Part shown: positions 36,038 to 49,692 of the stretch, one piece after another
Numbering within the stretch: the stretch's first letter is position 1
Layout: each line of letters starts with the position of its first letter
Made by a program: the position numbers and the translations under genes
The notes under the pieces: generated by a model
What the model saw: only the letters and a program-made list of their open reading frames with translations
Databases searched by the model: none
Told to the model about the DNA's origin: nothing
From: Branchiostoma floridae
Lineage: Eukaryota; Chordata; Leptocardii; Amphioxiformes; Branchiostomatidae
Assembly: GCF_000003815.2 (NCBI RefSeq)
Contig: NC_049991.1
Coordinates: forward strand, 11,844,453-11,908,452
DNA: 64,000 nucleotides
Reading direction: 5' to 3'

Positions 36038-37823
36038 CATGCGCGGATTTAGGGGGGGGCGCACCCGGCGCGCGCCCCCCCTTTGGCTGGACCCAAAAAA
36101 AAATTCGGCTGGACCACAAAAAAAAAAGGAATTCCACAAATAAATCCAGAAAATCAGCGAAAGTTTCAGCGAAGCGGCGACAATACAAAGCTGCTAACCA
36201 ACAATACCAAGGCGCACTCCTCCCGCTTTTACTTCCTCATTGTGTCGGTCGTTGCGGGCATAGCCAGAATGTTTCGTAACCAGGACGTTGGCAATACTCC
36301 CGCCCTTCTTCGGAACTCGCTTATGTTCCATCTGACTCTAATATTGTTATTATACTTGCTATTTTGGTGCACTATTAGCCCATGTGGACTGAGCGACGCA
36401 AGATACAATGTTAAACATTCATTCATTCATACTGTGACGGTAAATGTCAGGACTAAAAATGTATCAAACTTACGATATGTCTCCGCTAAGGGACTTGACG
36501 ATATTTACCGGGGGGGAGGGCTGATGCAAAATGGGTCAGGTAAAAAAAAAACGGCGATCTTTTCCACTACACATGTACGATATTTACACAAAAGAAACTA
36601 AATCAATGTTCTACTTGGTACATTTTAGTGATATCGTGACAAAAACCGCTTCAATACTGCTGTAATCATTCCAAAACGGGAGTTATTTCGGCCAACCAAC
36701 AAACTTGCCGAAAAATTTTCGCGCCATCATATGCATGATTACGTCATATATGCACGCAGCAGAGAGCCCGCCGTCACGAAAGTAAACATCGTAAATAATG
36801 TTTTATCCCGTTGCCGTCCGTGAACTATTCCGTTTACAAAGAACCGATGCACACAGGATTGATATCGATACCAATTTTAGTCTTCGTAAACTTCGTGCGA
36901 ACATGGAATTACACGACAGAGGCGGCTGCAGCAAATTTCTTATGGGGAGGGCGAACTATATTGACGTAATCCTAGGGGGTCCGGTGGCATGCTCTCCCGG
37001 AAAAATTTTGAAATCTTGACTATCTGAAACGATCTTTCCTAACTTTTGATGGACAAATTTGCTGGCAGACTAAGCTAAGTTTAATAGCCTTTCTAGTAGG
37101 GTTTTTAGCTTATATTATTGAGGGCGACGACGCCCCCAACGTATTTTCACAACTTTGAGCGCACGAGCCGTCGCAAGGTAGGTCTGGAGAAAAATGTTGA
37201 AATTTGAACCCTCTGAAACAGGATTTTCTGCACTTTGAGGGATAAACTTTGCTGGTAGACTATGCTAAATGTAATGACATTTCTGTCAGGGGAAAAGATT
37301 TTTGATGGCGACGAGCGCCAGAGCGTCGTGGGCGCCGGAGGCGCAAGCCGTCGCCAGGCACGTCCAGAGAAAAATTGAAATCTTGACCACCTGAAACTTC
37401 ATTTCCTGCGTTTTAGGGGCACATTTTGCTTGTATTTTTAAGGCCCCGTTTTTAAAGGCATTTTTTTTTTCAATGGCCCTCCCCCCGGCTCAAGACATGT
37501 TTCGATGGCCGTTCCCCCATGCCAAAAATATGATTGTTGAATGTGAGATTGCTAACTATAAAAATCAGTGTTCTTTCGTTTATTATATTTGTTCAGCCCT
37601 AAAAGTCAGTGTTGATTTGTTGGTTATTTTTGCACAGAAATGGCTCTAAAATGCACCAGAGAGCCTCTTTATTTTAAAAAGTTCTCGGGGGAGGCCCCCC
37701 AAACCCCCCCAAAGAGAGGGGGGAAACCCCCCTCTCGTGCTCTCCCCCCGCGCAGCTTCGTCCACGACCTGAGGTGCGACAGCAAATGCGCCCCCCCTTT
37801 GCAAAATCCTGGATCCGCCCCTG
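36038..37823. mobile_element. hAT-like non-autonomous element with G/C-tract ends
   Basis: The right end read inward is CAGGGGCGGATCCAGGATTTT, a sequence known from hAT ends in many animals. The left end is CATGCGCGGATTTAGG, a decayed form. Both ends continue into runs of G or C with GCGCCCCCCCTTTG. The 1.8-kb interior holds no transposase and includes tandem repeats at 36985-37440. No clean 8-bp target duplication is seen. Confidence 0.65.
36985..37440. repeat. Three tandem units of about 180 bp
   Basis: Units are anchored by TTGAAATCTTGAC followed by CTGAAAC at about 37009, 37197 and 37375. Each is followed by a TTTTGAGGG-like word and TTTGCTGG, and most contain a GGGCGACGA/GAGCCGTCGC block. 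They sit wholly inside the hAT-like element. Confidence 0.7.
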
Positions 37824-40800
37824 TTTTTTCAGTGTAACCTACACCAGAAGTTATGGAAACGGAATGTTTTGAATCTGTTAAAAGAATCATCACAGAAATG
37901 GTATTTGTGGTGTTTAAAAGAATATTTGTATGTACCTTTCAAATTTAGAATTTATTAGCCTGGTATTTAACCTACTGGTATTATATCTGGATTAAATATT
38001 TGTAAAGATGAGGAAAGAGATTTGGCAGCTACTATAGTATTACAGGGCAGGCTAATATCTATAGGAAAGCTTCAATTTTGTGTGACCTCAGGTGAATGTC
38101 CCAATATGAATCACCTCAAGTCATCTGATGGTATCTTTCCAATATCAATGATCCATGATGAAGGAAACTACTTTTGGATCAACAACAACAACACAAGTCA
38201 GACTGATTCCTTATCAAAGTACAAACATACCACATTTCCCTAAGGGAACTGATGTCCCAATAGGTGAAACCAATGAGGATGGTATTCTAGTACTTAAATC
38301 ATCCCATACAGGAAGTTTCAAGCTACACACTGACAGAAGTATAACAGGGAAGTGTACAACTGTGGTATCCCACACAAACTTGTGCATCTGTCCTACCCAA
38401 CCATTGAGCAGCTGAACAGACACACTGATGTGTGTGACTTATGGTCATGTTGTGGTAGGAAAAGGAGCTCCTCTGAGGGACAGGAAAACAACAGCAGGCA
38501 TGGCTGGTGCTACGGAGGGAATCCAGCCAATTTGTACAAAGTTTAAAATGTATTGACAAATTTGGTGTGGAAGAGCTTGTGACTGGAGATGATTATACTG
38601 TAGAGCAGGCATGTCTTGAGGTTACTACAAGTCATTGGGTTTATTTTTTGATTGATGAATGTGTCAGAAAACTATTCCAAAGTTTTGAAATTAGCAAGCT
38701 TCATTGTAATGAAGATGTAAGTTATGGCAAAGGCAAATATAATTATTTTTCAACAGTGGTACATGCATTATGTGTTCACATTTGAAAGTCAACATGAAGA
38801 CCATTTTACAGGAAAATCATGCTATCTACTAGTATGTTTTACTCTCAAAAGATCTCAATGTTTGTACAAGTATGTGCACCTGGTCATTCACACCTGTGAC
38901 AACAAGTTATCAGGCACCTGTTTGGGGCAGAGGACAGGATAACTGGAGTAGTTGGATTTGCATGGTATTTGATCCATCTAAATCTATAGTCTTCATATGC
39001 ATGCAAGACCTTGGTTGGGATGATTCCTATTCCAGTGAGGGCCCATCCTGCCATGCTGGATGATGTAGTAGATGGTAAGGCTGACATGATGAATGTAGTC
39101 CAGCTGTGTGGCTGTGCCAAACTAGGCCGGCTCACACATCTGTCCCTGCCAACTCATGTCATCCCATTCATGGTGTCCCCTTTCAGAGAGAGTTATGTCC
39201 AGTCCTGACTTGGCAAGGCAGCTTCTGTTTACATTTAGGAGGAACAGTTTCAGTGCTGCCCCGACATGAATACCAATGGAAAAGTTTGGAACAACAATAG
39301 TTAATGTGGGCAGACAGATGGACAAAAGTTGTTGTCCAGATGGTGTATTAGTTGGAACATTCTATTTGTGTTGATAACTTTGTTGTCATATTACACTATC
39401 CCTGTATTCAGATGTACTCATTGCTAACGGGTTAATAGTAGGAAACACCATACTTGATGAGTGATGACATATTCACTCAATGCTGCTGTTCCACAGTGCA
39501 AGTCCTTGAAAACTTTGCTCATCTTGATAACTTTCAGTCATTGAGAAAACTTTGCTCTTCACTAAAATTTCTCATTACAAAAAATTAGTAGATAGTCTAC
39601 AAAGTATTTTCTACTGACTGAAAAAAAGGCAAGATGCCTAGGTACCAGTACATGTAACAAGAAGAATGAGTTTCACAGTAATGGCTAGATATTATTCCTT
39701 TTGTACAATTTCCTGTAACCTTCTACAAAGCAAGAAGATTGTAATTCGAATCACATTTCCTGGTTTTTGCAAACCTCAAGATTTGGTAAACCACAGCTTT
39801 TGTTGATGAAGAAGTTGTTGCACCTGTAAATATTGTCACTTTGATGTATGAGGAAGTTGTCTCTGCACACCTGAGAATTTGCCAAGAGGGAATTCCCATC
39901 AATTCATGTGGGCCCCATCGGGATCGAGTAAGGTATCTCCATGTGTGTAAATATCTTGTCACGTTTTGATGTTTTTACTTTGTTATAAATCTTGTACTCT
40001 TCCTGTACTCTTTCATCTCCTCTACAGCTGAAGCATGTTCAGTAAGCTGTTAGTGTTATTAGCATCCTTCCTGACAGTGCCTTTAAGTTGAAGTGAATAA
40101 ATTGCATACACCTGAAAGACATACAGGTACATGTAGTATCTACACCTATGCCACCTCCTTACCTCCCTTTTCTGTTCTCGAATTAGAAAAAGAAGTCTTA
40201 CTGTTGTTTGAGATTATTTTAAAGAGACAATCCTTTTTTTACAGTGTAGTATTTAGTGAGGTAAAGCAGTCATTCTCACCTTTGGAGAAGCATAATGCTT
40301 TTGCAAGTACAGTGTACATGATTTAGCTAATCATGGTACTGCAATACCGCTTCGCTACTGCTCACGTTTTTGGCCAAGCATACAGGCAGGGGGTCACCCC
40401 TACAATTCTTGATAAGTGTGTTTGGTTCTTTTATGTTAGAGGTTTAATGCTAGTGTACAAACTGTATATCCACAATCTGGAGTACAAGTGTTGGTTATTT
40501 ATTTATTTATTTATTCGTTTGGGTGATTGTTGGTTATGATGATGATTTAGTCAAAGTTGTCTCCAGGTATTTCAGCCAAAGTGACTGATGATGAGGAATT
40601 GTCTGTTACCTGCAAGGTGTGACAATTATGACACCTGCTGATGGACACCTGTCCCATCTCCCCAGTTTCTGTCCATAGAACCCTATACTTACTTCCAATT
40701 TTCTCACTTCACCCTTTTACCTTGAGGAATGTTGATGATAGAGTATGCTGATTGATGAATTCTACTACTCTTATATAGCCTTTAAAGTTAATGATTTGAA

Positions 40801-42695
40801 TCGTGTTCCACCTTGGCTTAATATCCTCTATTGGGATGTCCTTTTTTCCTGCTAAATCAGGACTTTTTGTCAGGTTGATCGAGGTTTCACTGATAAGTTT
40901 ATTTTTGATGAAGTTTAGTGGAGAGTGTTTTATGACATCTTTGTCAGGAGTGAATACTCATCAGTACATGCCATGAATTCCCCACTTAATGAGGCAGTCT
41001 GTTATTGTCACTTGACACAAAAGTTGCCAGGACTGGTGAAGATCCCCACACCTGAGTCCATACCATGATGATGACAAACGAGGTCGTCCTGTCAGCACCT
41101 CCACAGGTTTTACTCCCATGCTGGACATAATGGCTGTATAATGGACACTTCCAAACAACTCTCTATCCCATCCCACCCATCTCCCACAATAGCCTGGCCC
41201 GCCCTATCCCCTAATCAGTCACTTTACAGCCATGTTTGATTCACAGGTGTGCCGCGAGCGGCTTTACCTGTAGCCTGCCTTTACACCTGCGAGCACTGGG
41301 AAGAATGGTTTCCGTGGCAACCGATTAAGGGTTTTGTGGGCCCAGAGGGCCAGGGTGGTCAGACCTGTCAGGAGGCATGACCATAAAACTGGGAATAACT
41401 ACCTGTTGGAACTGTCACCAGGCGAGGTGCTAGGTGGTCTTGACCACTTGGGACTAGGGATGAACAGGTGGGTGCCCAAGGCCCCCTACACCTGTGAACC
41501 CTGGCAGCAAAGGTCACTCCGCATCACTTCTTGATGGACAGAAGGGGAGGGTTCCCACCAAAAATTTTATTTGGAACTAATTGGGCAGCTTTGATTTCAT
41601 TTAGGCCTGAGTGATTGTGTTTCAAGTATTCCTTCCAAGGTCATAGCCAGGATAGTCTGAGGGGGAGAGGTGCTTAAATTATCCTGACAGAACTCATGAT
41701 CTGTGTGAGTGGGGAGAAGAGAACCATGTATTGACCTAGAATTTCAATAACTCACCTTGTAAAAATGTTGATGCAACTGCCTACACTTAAACATTTTGTA
41801 ACACTTATTCTGTGTTAGAGACTAAGTCAGAAGTCAAACTTTGTTTAAACTATAGAACCTGGCATTTTGACAAGGTTCCATAGTTCAGACAAACTTTTTC
41901 CTCCTGGTCACAAGGACAATGTGAAAACCAGATGTGCACCCCTCCCTTCAGTCTCTGTGACTTCCTTCCGCCCAGGTATGATTCCCCACTCTGATATACA
42001 GACTGCCTGCCTCCCAGCTAAAATACTTCACAAATTGGACATCATCGGCACAGGCACTTGACCCCCCAACCTATGACAGCCACTTCAAGGATGGTTTGTT
42101 ATGAAAAATTACTTTAGGACATTTTTGGCTGGTACTATTTCTAGTTGTACTCTCTCTCAGGTGACATGGGTTGTACCAAATTTTTTTATTGCAGGGGACC
42201 ACCACGGGTAAATTGGGAAATATTTCACAACACAGACTCTTAGTAGGAAGAAAACAAGTCTGTCTCATGCCATCATTTCACAGACAATCATTAGAAGAAC
42301 TGTAGAGATCAGAAAGGTGGGAGGGGGGTTATCTTCCCAATCCTTTCACCTTGGCACCATAATCAAAACCACACCATTCTCTAACCACGGCTTTATTAAC
42401 GCCACAGGAAAGTGCAACTAAACCCTAACCTCATTACCACACTGTTGGCCGTTTTAATAATGCTTTGGTACTTTGATAGCATTAAGTAAGGATTAGAGTT
42501 GGTAGAACATTATATGCCAACTAATTGCAGCGCCATAGGCCAGATTGTCCTCTATGTTGCATGGAATGAAACAGGCTTTTCCAGGAAATGTGGAATAAGG
42601 GGTAACAGAGCAAGTAAAATTGATATTAAGATGGGACATTGTCTGTTTTTGCAACAAAGGTACATAAAACCATATTGGTAGGATATGCTGAAACT
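37824..42695. other. Gene-free stretch
   Basis: Includes a (TTTA)n run near 40497-40515 and a GC-richer part at 41230-41520. No exon could be supported despite several reading frames of 60-90 codons. Confidence 0.45.
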
Positions 42696-42910
42696 TACTG
42701 GCCTGACTTCTACTTTTCGTTTTTTCCCATGACTTTGGAGCATGATGATCGGTGGTCTGAGGACACTTTAAAAAGGTTGCTCGAGGCCAGAACTTTATAC
42801 TGGCTTGACTCCTACTTTTTTCCCCCTGAACTTTACTAGACTTTGGAGCATGACGATTGGTGGTCTGAGGAAACTACAACCTGGAAAACGTTGCTTGAGG
42901 CCAGAACTTT
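42696..42910. repeat. Tandem duplication, two units of about 105-113 bp
   Basis: Both copies run from TACTGGC(C/T)TGACT through CTTTGGAGCATGA(T/C)GAT and GGTGGTCTGAGGA to GGTTGCTCGAGGCCAGAACTTT or its variant. It is diverged and non-coding. Confidence 0.75.
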
Positions 42911-45900
42911 GTATTTATTATGGCCATTATAAACGAAGCAAATACTGTGCACGGCTGCTACAGTCACCTCCTATTATGGTACACAAACAGTTTGTTAAAG
43001 CTGCTGGACCATGGGCTGGTTGGTTTTCATTCACCTGCTGTTCAGGACAGGTGGACCCCACAGTGTGCTGTGCTGTTTTAGTGAGGCCACTTCTGTCTCA
43101 ACACCTCCAGCACCAGCTGGTTATGGTTACCCTTTGTTTTCTTGCACCTTGTTTAGTCCGTCAGGGATTTTGAGGTGTTTTCTGAAGCTGGATGCCCAGA
43201 CAGACCAGATGGAGGCTGTAATGTTCCCATCAGCACTTTTTGAGTAACCTTGAACTACTTACTACTGGGAGAATGGTAGATATGAGAGATGGAAGTTTAG
43301 CTCTTAGGAAAGAAGTAATTTCTTTGTGGTGCAAAGACATTTCATCTAACATGACATTACATAAAAGCTGAGAGAAATCAATAGTCAGCAAGCAGTACAG
43401 TGATAAAGCAAGGAATATAATCTACACTACTGATACTTTTGAAATGAGTGTCGCAAACAAAGATGAAGTGTAATGATCATAAATGTGCTTTTCTATGGGT
43501 GAATGTAGTGGATCTAATCAGGGTGCAATTAATAGGTCTTAAAAAAAAAGAATATTCACTGTAACTTTTGGAAATGTCATAATAAGGTACATCACTTGTT
43601 GGACAGGTGTGCAAAATAAAGTTCAAATACTGTTATTGTGACCCAGTTTCACAGGTCAACCTTAATTAACTGGGGCAAATCAAGTGAAGACCAGGAAGAA
43701 GAGGGCTGCTGTGTTGGAAATAAAGCAAAAAGCCACTGATGTTCTTGGTATCTTACAGACCAACCAAATGATATGATTCATTTTCTTAAAAAAAAAGTTT
43801 CTTACAAGATTTTCTATTGCTCTGCCAAAAGTCTTGTACAAATGTTGAAATGTATTTTGTCACCACCTTCAAGGTGTGTGTAGAGTATTTCTAAAGTTCA
43901 TTCAAGTTTCATTATAATCACTTCTGGTTCTTCCCTGAGCCAAGGTAATAGAAAGAGAGTGTGAATCAAGGTTCATTGCAAAACACACAGAAATGGCTTC
44001 AATCATCACTTCAGCCTCAGTTCAAACAAGCGCAGTAATAACACTGGACGGTGGATTATTAAAGTTAATACAAGTCCACAACATTGAGGTGACCCAGAAA
44101 CACAAGGTCAGTGTCATGTTTTCCTGGGGTCCGGGACTGCTGCGCCATGTTTGCCTTGCACATCCAGCAGACTGGAACTAAGTTAAACCAAGCCGTCCCC
44201 CAGCATGCCTCTGTGCCTTTTGGCAGCTTCCTACTGGTCCTGTGAAAGTGTTAGATTGGAAATGAAATCATAATGAAAACATGGCCAGAGTGATGGATCC
44301 TAACAACTTACAACTGATGCTGCTGAGAGTTTGAGGATGAATCAACGTGGGATTGTAATATTTTGTCACAGAATCATCTACCAGGTAAAAAATGATAACA
44401 TTGAGTTTTAGTCCACTTCAAACATAGCTACCCCACCAGGTCTTGGGCAAAGTATTATCTCATTCAATGATTGAGGGTAGTTTAAAGCTGTTGAATTAAA
44501 GTTAAACTGCAGATTCCTTATTGCTGTTGTTGCAGCATGACCTAACATTTTGCTTGAAGTTGATAAAAAATCAAGAAATCCACTTGGTCACAAATGGTAT
44601 GTACACGTGTGATACTTTCCACATAGACAGAACATCTTTCTCCCTTCTTCATCCTCCTCCTTTCAGAGTCCCAACAGAAAGCAAAAAACTGGTTGACTGC
44701 AATACTTCAGCTGTAAAGTATATCATGTTAATTCCTGGTGCAGTTCACCTGAAACATGTCAGAGAAAATGGCAGTACAAAGCAGTCCAGCCCAGTAACAA
44801 CTGTCAACTGATGGTCTCCCTGGGTACAAACTGCCTCCCCAGTCCCCCCACTGGTAGATGTACAAGCAGACAGCCCATCTCCCCCACATGCCCCATGTTG
44901 ACATGTCCCTCCCCCTCCTGCCCTGGCCATGCCCCTGGAACCAATGGATTTATGGGTTAGCTGCTAGGCATGCTGGGATCTTGGCAGGTACTGATGGGTA
45001 ATGTGTATTCCCAGGTTTTTCCCATCACCAGCTTGTAAAGTATTGTGGTCAGTAAAGTTTTTATAGACTACTGTTTGAACCTACATCTTTTAAATCCAAA
45101 ATCTGAAGTTCAACTTTCCTTTGTCCTTACTCTTACCAAGTCCTGTCTACATGTATGAAGGTCAGTGGGGACTGCTCTTACTTTATCATCATCATCATCA
45201 TCATCATTGTTATTACTTTACAAATGTATCTACTTCCTGATGATGAAGATGATCTATATGAGAATGATAGTTACATGTGTTTGAAGATAGCCATCTGACA
45301 CATTGCCATATTGGTAACAGTACACTTCAAAACATGCTATAGCGTGAGTTGTAAATGTGTGTACATGTGTAGAATGTGCGTGAGTAGAGCTGCCTTCAAT
45401 CAAGACCCCCTAGCTCCCCCACTGTTGACCCCACTCTCCCTCCTTTATCACTCTCCCCCCATCTGTTTCCAAACAGATCAAGTTAATTCAACAGCAGTAT
45501 CTACAAACCTCTTAATGTGGCATGAAGCCCAGAGGACCAGACCTGCCCATAAACTAGTACAGATTACATGGCCCAGATACCTGATACTTTCCCCTGCAAG
45601 CAACTTGCCTGACAGGGAATGGGTTTTCCAGAGACCTGGGCAAAAGTTACCGGAAAGCCTATCAGCAAGGTGATGGCCCATGATTCCTCTCAGCTGAAGT
45701 GGGTCTGTATTAAGGGGCGGTTGATTGTCAGGAATGTTATAACATTTTTATGACCACACAAATATTCAGTACCAGGGTACATGTATATTGTGTGTAGACC
45801 CTATGCCTCTGATTTTGTTTGACCTCCAAGTCACAAAATGTGTAGTAGCAATGTCATTGGTAAATTATGAGAGCAGTCACCTTTAATAAGTTCAGAGCAT

Positions 45901-48066
45901 CATCTTCCCATCTTTGGCAGGACTCTAATTACCTTGGGTACCTAGGTGTGTAGATCCATAATAATTTCTCTGAAGGTGACATAGGGACAGTCCCTTTGGT
46001 TCAATAACTCTCATTTGTCTCAGCCAGGCATCAAAATCAATCCACAAGGCCTCTGGCTGCAACTAGAACTTGTTAGGATCCAAACACCCCCTTTGGTCAA
46101 GTTGTCCAGGAACAATCCATATGAAGGTTGAACAAGACGATTGGACCAGATTTTTATCCATTCCCATATCTTGTCCTTGGAGACTAGGAAAATCTTGGCA
46201 GAAGGTGAAATGACCTTACAACCGTGCCTGTAAAAGTTAGTCAGAAACCTTAGATGGAGACAATTTGCATAAGGAGCATTTGGCTGTACCAAAAAGTCTG
46301 GTTACCCTCAGCAGTCAAAACCCTGTATAGTTGACCCGAGTTGAATTCAGATGTTTATTGAGTAGATATTAGATGAAGAGTGTATTCAGTTAGTGACTGA
46401 TGTACAAGTAAAATATGTAACGGTTGTAACCGCACCCAAAACATAAAATCACTATGATCACATTTCATTACTGCAGATAAGATCTTGTTCAGTCCTTTAT
46501 GCCTCCATAAAAGTGCATCTATTTCACACTTATGCAGACTAGAACTATTTGGTCGCAAAATCTTCTGAAAATAAACCATGATGTTTTATTACCTATGTAG
46601 ATCAAAACTACTACTTGACATTATACATTCGTTGTTAGGGCATGATGTAAGGGCATTACATACATGTATGGAAATGAAATTTCTGGGACATCTTGGGTTT
46701 GCAGCATAAGAAACTCCGCCAAAGGTGCTCATCAACAATGACATATGAATTTGATAATACTTCCCCACATTTATGATTATCAAAGGTGTCCCCTGTGACA
46801 AGTACAGATGAGATTATAACCCCCCTCTGTGCTGTATAGTTACCACCCTGGCACATTACCGAGGATACAAAACTTGTATTGGAACCAGGTTGTGCTAGCA
46901 GGGCTCCTGTAGGTACATGTCCTGCACATGTGCTAGTGATCAGGTGCAGGAAGTGTGTAATGATGTGAGGCTGTATAGGTGACAGTAGCTGTGGGGATCT
47001 GCTGGGAGGGGTGTCTCCCCTGGGAGGAAGTTTGGGGCACCTGGCTTCCTGGTTACATGCGAAATTAGCCCCCTGTTCCTCAGGAGTCACACCCCTTCTG
47101 GCTGATTTGTAAGGAGGATGCACCTTGAGATTTCCTTGGCCTTGAGCGTGAAGAAGTCTTGTCAGTTGTGGGTGTCAGCGGGGCTACAAATATTAGCAGA
47201 GTGTGCCCAGGGAAAGTTTCTCTCGACTAATGATGTCCAAAATGTGGCTGTAATGGTCCAGGTATTTGGTTTGACTACAGAAAGCAAAGCACAGTTTGAA
47301 AAGTACTTCAACTTGTACATTTACTGGCCTTTCTGACTTGGTGGTCAAAATGGATGATACAAGGTGAGAAGAGCTTCATGGAAAATTTTGTAGACAAACT
47401 GCTGCTGCTGTTGTTTAAGCAAGTTTTACAGTGATACAATTGAAACATATCGGGTGCCTTATGAAAGATACCATATTTTAGTCATTGTATGTGTTTCCTT
47501 CTTCTTGGGCATTTCTAGACATGTGTTAACAGGTGGCACACTAGGTGGGACCTGTGATGTCCATGCTTGAATATCTGCTGCAAAATTTCAATGAAAATCT
47601 CAAGATTCTAGTTTTGTGCATGCTAGGATATTATTAGAAACCATTCCCACAGAAAAGTTGAGTGAACTTGCCAGGAAGACTTCCAGGCAGCTGTTTTTAC
47701 ACCACCATGAGCTGTGTTGTTCCAGCAGCCTCCAGAGAGCGGTACCCTGCCCTCCCATCTCCAAGGCCAATTTCTACTTCCTCCCTCATCTAGACAACTT
47801 GGTTACACATTAAAGGGTGAGAGGCCAGCAGTTAATCAGTGTCAGGTTGAAGTTGGAATGGGAGATGAGAGTCTGAATTCTAACAAGTTAGAGGAAGGTC
47901 TTCCAAAGACATAGTCTTTGATATGGCCTTCAGTAAAAACTCCTCTGGTCTTGGCTGAGTAAAAAACTAGCCACTGCCATAGCACTCACCTTTTGTGTCA
48001 TGAAATTGCCATTCCTTGCTGATTACATACATTTAGTTGCACTTCAGAGGCAGAAGGAGAAACAGT
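42911..48066. other. Gene-free stretch with a TCA microsatellite
   Basis: A (TCA)7 run lies near 45186-45208. No gene is supported. Reading frames of up to about 155 codons (46656-47123, minus) have no recognisable content and low-complexity composition. Confidence 0.45.
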
Positions 48067-48150
48067 CCCCTGGCCCCCAGGATTCAAACCTGGGTCCCTA
48101 TCAATTCACAAACCAACGCCACTAACCACTAGGCCACAAGGTCTGGACCA
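48067..48150 (-). repeat. tRNA-like (SINE-type) sequence
   Basis: On the minus strand the A box TGGCCTAGTGGTTAGTGG and the B box GGTTTGAATCC are present with roughly tRNA spacing. The acceptor stem (CCAGACC against the far end) does not pair well. It is most likely a SINE head or a tRNA pseudogene. Confidence 0.55.
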
Positions 48151-48573
48151 GTTGGCATGGTCAGTTGGCAGTGCTTGAACTCCACTATTACCGTATCTGT
48201 CGAGCAATTCTCAAAAAGTAGTTACACTGGCAATAAGGAAAGAGAAACCATTAGATTAGAAACTATTAGAAATTAGAAACAGGATGTACCCTGGCAAAAA
48301 GTACAAATAATGCCAACAATGCCTTGGAGGCTTGAATTAAAATACTACAATAGAGACAGAACTAAAGGTATTAGTTTTCAGTTTGGCGCTTTTTTTTGTT
48401 TTACACAAACCAGAAGTACCAAGTAACCTCAAAGGTCAAGCCCTACAGTACCAAGTTCACAGAGGTCATATCTGCAAGTTGATGAAGGGTGAAATGAGGA
48501 GGCACATCAAAGCTGGACCACCTGACTGGCATGAAGATGCCCTTGATGAGCTGGAGCTCACCATAAAATTTAA

Positions 48574-48838
48574 CATGACCCCATAGCACCTGTCTTTGTG
48601 TACCTGGTGAGAGAACACATGGGAGGATTGGTGAGAGAGGGGTAGGGGGGCTAGGAGAGGTAATTTGCATCAAGTGGTTGTGCTGGTGGAGGGGGGGGGG
48701 CATGACATGACCCCTTAGCACCTGTCTTTGTCTACCTGGTGAGAGAATACATGGGAGGATTGGTGAGGTGGAGGGAGGGGGGCTAGGAGAGGTAATTTGC
48801 ATCAGGTGGTTGTGCAGGTGGGGGGGGGGGGGGCATGA
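48574..48838. repeat. Tandem duplication with G runs, two units of about 130 bp
   Basis: Both units read CATGACCCC(A/T)TAGCACCTGTCTTTG, then TACCTGGTGAGAGAA, ATGGGAGGATTGGTGAG, GGCTAGGAGAGGTAATTTGC and end in a run of ten or more G. The duplication is recent, with few differences. Confidence 0.85.
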
Positions 48839-49559
48839 CAGGATGATGGATGGAGGGAGGAAGTGGGGCTGTCACAACAGGTCATGGTTCATGGAGCATG
48901 ATGGGACAGAGGGGTGCTAGAAATGGACAGCCACATCCGGGCAGGGACAGGTATTATCTGGTGCTATTGTACTCCTGGTCTGGACAAGGGGCAGCATCTA
49001 GTATCAGAGTGGACTAATATCTCTAAGGTGGTGTCCTCTTAGACACGAAAATGTAGGACAAGTTTACTTTTGAACTGAACAAAACTTCCTCTCACAATCC
49101 CAATGTACAGTTCATGTAGGTTGCTTCTCTAGCATGGCAATGCTAGCAATGCTAGCAGTGATCTACTGTATATCACTGGTAGTAAAAAATGGTGTAACGT
49201 TAGTCTTGGCAATATCTTGTAATAAAAGATATGTCTAGTTTGTTTAACTTTAACCTATCATTGCGAGCAAGTTTTTGTCAGACCACTATCACCTTACAAC
49301 ATTACCTTGATAAGAATCTAGTATTAGACGTTGAATCATCCCTATTTTTTTCCCTTGAAGAGTCGCCCACAGAGCTCCGCTGTACATTTTGTAAAATACA
49401 AATCAGTTCTGCGGTTCCTACCTTGGAGAAGATTCAACTCTACTCTAGATGTTATCTGCTCTGTGGTCTAGCAGGGATTTGTCTTGACAGAATGACAGAT
49501 GTGACCAGCCACACCTCCTGTCTCCTCCAGACATGGCAGGCTGTGGTGATGGCAGGAAG

Positions 49560-49692
49560 CAGGGATGTGGTTACATGTGTAGGGCTAATCTTCATCAGGT
49601 GCTGATGTCTGTGCTGATGTCTGGGGGGGAGGGGGGCATGTGCACAGCTAATGGTGATCAGGTGCTGATGTCTGCAGTGATGTCTGGAGGGT
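49560..49692. repeat. Short tandem duplication, two units of about 60-68 bp
   Basis: Two units share ATGTG, GGTGCTGATGTCTG and GTGATGTCTGG; a third, shorter GCTGATGTCTG lies within the first unit. Non-coding. Confidence 0.65.

Noticed and set aside
41235-41380. Reading frame with Trp- and Cys-rich content (CEHWEEWFPWQP)
   Set aside because: No matching splice flanks, a stop soon after, and no family I recognise; most likely chance in a GC-richer stretch.
46656-47123. 155-codon minus-strand frame
   Set aside because: Low-complexity, Pro/Ser-rich, no motif and no splice support.
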